Assembly (NCBI GenBank): GCA_014237855.1
Contig: JABACD010000008.1
Coordinates: 62,001 to 126,000 of the forward strand
Reading direction: 5' to 3'
DNA length: 64,000 nucleotides
Origin: Planctomycetota bacterium
Lineage (GTDB): Bacteria > Planctomycetota > UBA1135 > GCA-002686595
The position numbers and the translations under genes are program-made. Under the pieces are notes generated by a model. It was not told where the DNA came from. It ran no database searches and was given only the letters and a program-made list of their open reading frames with translations. Of this stretch, positions 62,938 to 64,000 are shown piece by piece (the first letter of the stretch is position 1; each line of letters opens with the position of its first letter).

Positions 62938-64000
62938 ATGCTACGCACTCCAGCCTGGATCTTGAAGCCCCTGATCTTCCTGTTGCTCGCCGCAGCAAGT
63001 CAGGCTCAACAGCAACGCGTCTCCCAGGAAGCGATCAACCTGGCTGTCGATCGCGGAGTCGCCTGGCTTCTCGACCAGCAACGTCGAGACGGTTCCTGGG
63101 GCGAGAATGACATGGCGTCTGGAGGACATCGGGACCCGCGCAACGACCTGACTGCCTTTTGTACCTACAGCCTGATCAAGTGCAAGGTGCCGCTCCAGCA
63201 CCCGGCAATCGAGCGGGCCCTGACCTATCTCGAGACGACCTGGCCCTCGACTACCTACTCCATAGCCAACCAGATCCTGCTCTTCTGCGAGATCGATGAC
63301 GAGCGCAGGGAGAAACGCCTGCCCGAATTGCTCGACCGGCTCATCGAGCTGCAACACGACCGCCACGGCATCTGGGGGTACCCAGGACACCCATCGATTC
63401 AGACTGACCTCTCCAACACTCAGTACGCCGTGATGGCACTGCGAGCAGCAGCTCACAGTGGGATGAAGATCTCTCCAAAGGTCTGGACTCGAGTTGCCGA
63501 GCGTGTGCTCCTGCATCAGCAGTCTCCAATCGATGCCACGGTCGAGGTCAACCCCACATCCATCAAGCCACTGAAGAAGGCGGGGTTCGCCTATCTCCTC
63601 CCGAACCTCAATGCTCCGAGCAAGGGCTACAACGTTCCCAACTCCTCGATGACCACCGCCGGTCTTGCCATCCTCCGCATTGCGGAACAGCAACTCGGAT
63701 CAAGATATCCCCAACGCCTCAAGCGCAAGGCGAACATCGGCATCGAACTGGGCTTTCGCTGGCTTCGCGAGAGCTTCTCCGTGAAGGAGAACGTGGCCGG
63801 GGATCAGGCCTGGATCTACTACTACCTCTACGGCCTGCAGCGCCTCGGCGCCCTCTTTGAAATCGAGCTGATTGGAGAACACAACTGGTACTGGGAGGGG
63901 GCGACAGAGCTCATCAAGTGGCAGGGACAGGACGGTCACTGGGAACAAGGCACCTACCAGCAGTGGCCGCGCCAGCCCATGCCGCACGGCAACACGGGTT
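62938..64000 (+). CDS. exported prenyltransferase/squalene-oxidase-like repeat protein, partial
   Basis: The first 354 residues are visible; the gene runs past the window end. A signal peptide covers about 1-24. The mature part shows alpha-alpha toroid repeats with Q-W/Q-G-W-like signatures: DRGVAWLLDQQRRDGSWGEN, RALTYLETTWP, RLIELQHDRHGIWGYPGH, LGFRWLRESFSV and IKWQGQDGHWEQGTY. No terpene-cyclase D-x-D-D motif is seen in the visible part. Planctomycetes encode many exported proteins of this fold with unknown role. It closes the operon with the esterase and the TAT oxidoreductase. Confidence 0.8.
   Translation, partial: MLRTPAWILKPLIFLLLAAASQAQQQRVSQEAINLAVDRGVAWLLDQQRRDGSWGENDMASGGHRDPRNDLTAFCTYSLIKCKVPLQHPAIERALTYLETTWPSTTYSIANQILLFCEIDDERREKRLPELLDRLIELQHDRHGIWGYPGHPSIQTDLSNTQYAVMALRAAAHSGMKISPKVWTRVAERVLLHQQSPIDATVEVNPTSIKPLKKAGFAYLLPNLNAPSKGYNVPNSSMTTAGLAILRIAEQQLGSRYPQRLKRKANIGIELGFRWLRESFSVKENVAGDQAWIYYYLYGLQRLGALFEIELIGEHNWYWEGATELIKWQGQDGHWEQGTYQQWPRQPMPHGNTG

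Overview
The window is GC-rich, gene-dense bacterial chromosome with about 57 protein genes on both strands. I saw no rRNA, tRNA, CRISPR array, IS element or phage. The gene content suggests a Planctomycetota bacterium. It has TAT-exported Gfo/Idh/MocA oxidoreductases, a secreted DUF6807 (PmoA-like) protein, HEAT/von Willebrand proteins, and large secreted proteins that end in a shared cysteine-containing module (C-P-C-G near its start, W-Y-R-D-P near its end). I associate that module with marine planctomycetes of the Saltatorellus/Rohdeia type. The lineage call is inference.

Layout: 1-2.9 kb holds a truncated CpsD-like tyrosine kinase and a secreted HEAT-like protein. 3.0-6.7 kb is a three-gene biotin-dependent acyl-CoA carboxylase operon. 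6.7-12 kb has a coiled-coil exported protein, a secreted PHP phosphoesterase and an M16 peptidase lipoprotein. 12-18 kb is housekeeping: a PLP D-amino-acid enzyme, acpS, a glycosyltransferase, a CoA-binding protein, nth-cyaY, a LysR regulator and a P-loop kinase. 18.3-21.5 kb is a giant lectin/sugar-dehydrogenase-like secreted protein. 21.5-28.8 kb holds yqgE, rlmD, vWA/HEAT and zinc-ribbon/HEAT proteins, trmL, a ferredoxin and a BtuF-like protein. 28.9-36.6 kb is a complete 2-oxoacid dehydrogenase operon (E1alpha, E1beta, E2, a second E1alpha, E3) bracketed by lipA and lipB, so the enzyme and its lipoyl cofactor pathway are encoded together. 36.8-41.7 kb has a MOSC protein behind a possible 19-codon leader ORF, a cupin lipoprotein, a TAT oxidoreductase and a DUF6807 protein. 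41.9-46.6 kb holds two secreted proteins with the shared C-terminal module flanking an unrecognised HTH-like protein. 46.7-48 kb is an AmpG-like MFS permease gene broken by one in-frame TAA. 51.3-58 kb is a tightly overlapping seven-gene membrane-lipid modification operon. 58.4-64 kb holds small exported proteins, a YgjP-like metallopeptidase, and an operon of a two-domain esterase, a TAT oxidoreductase and a toroid-repeat protein that runs off the window.

The most interesting object is the lipid operon: DUF1295 protein, CFA-like methyltransferase, desaturase, FAD oxidoreductase, DUF1365, second CFA synthase, DUF2878. Its first six genes are joined by five consecutive 4-base ATGA overlaps. 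A 39-base inverted repeat lies just upstream, between this operon and a divergent hydrolase. Many operon-head genes carry a TAnnnT hexamer only 5-10 bases before the start codon and have no Shine-Dalgarno sequence, which suggests widespread leaderless transcription. All functional calls rest on reading the sequence and on recalled family features; no database search was run.
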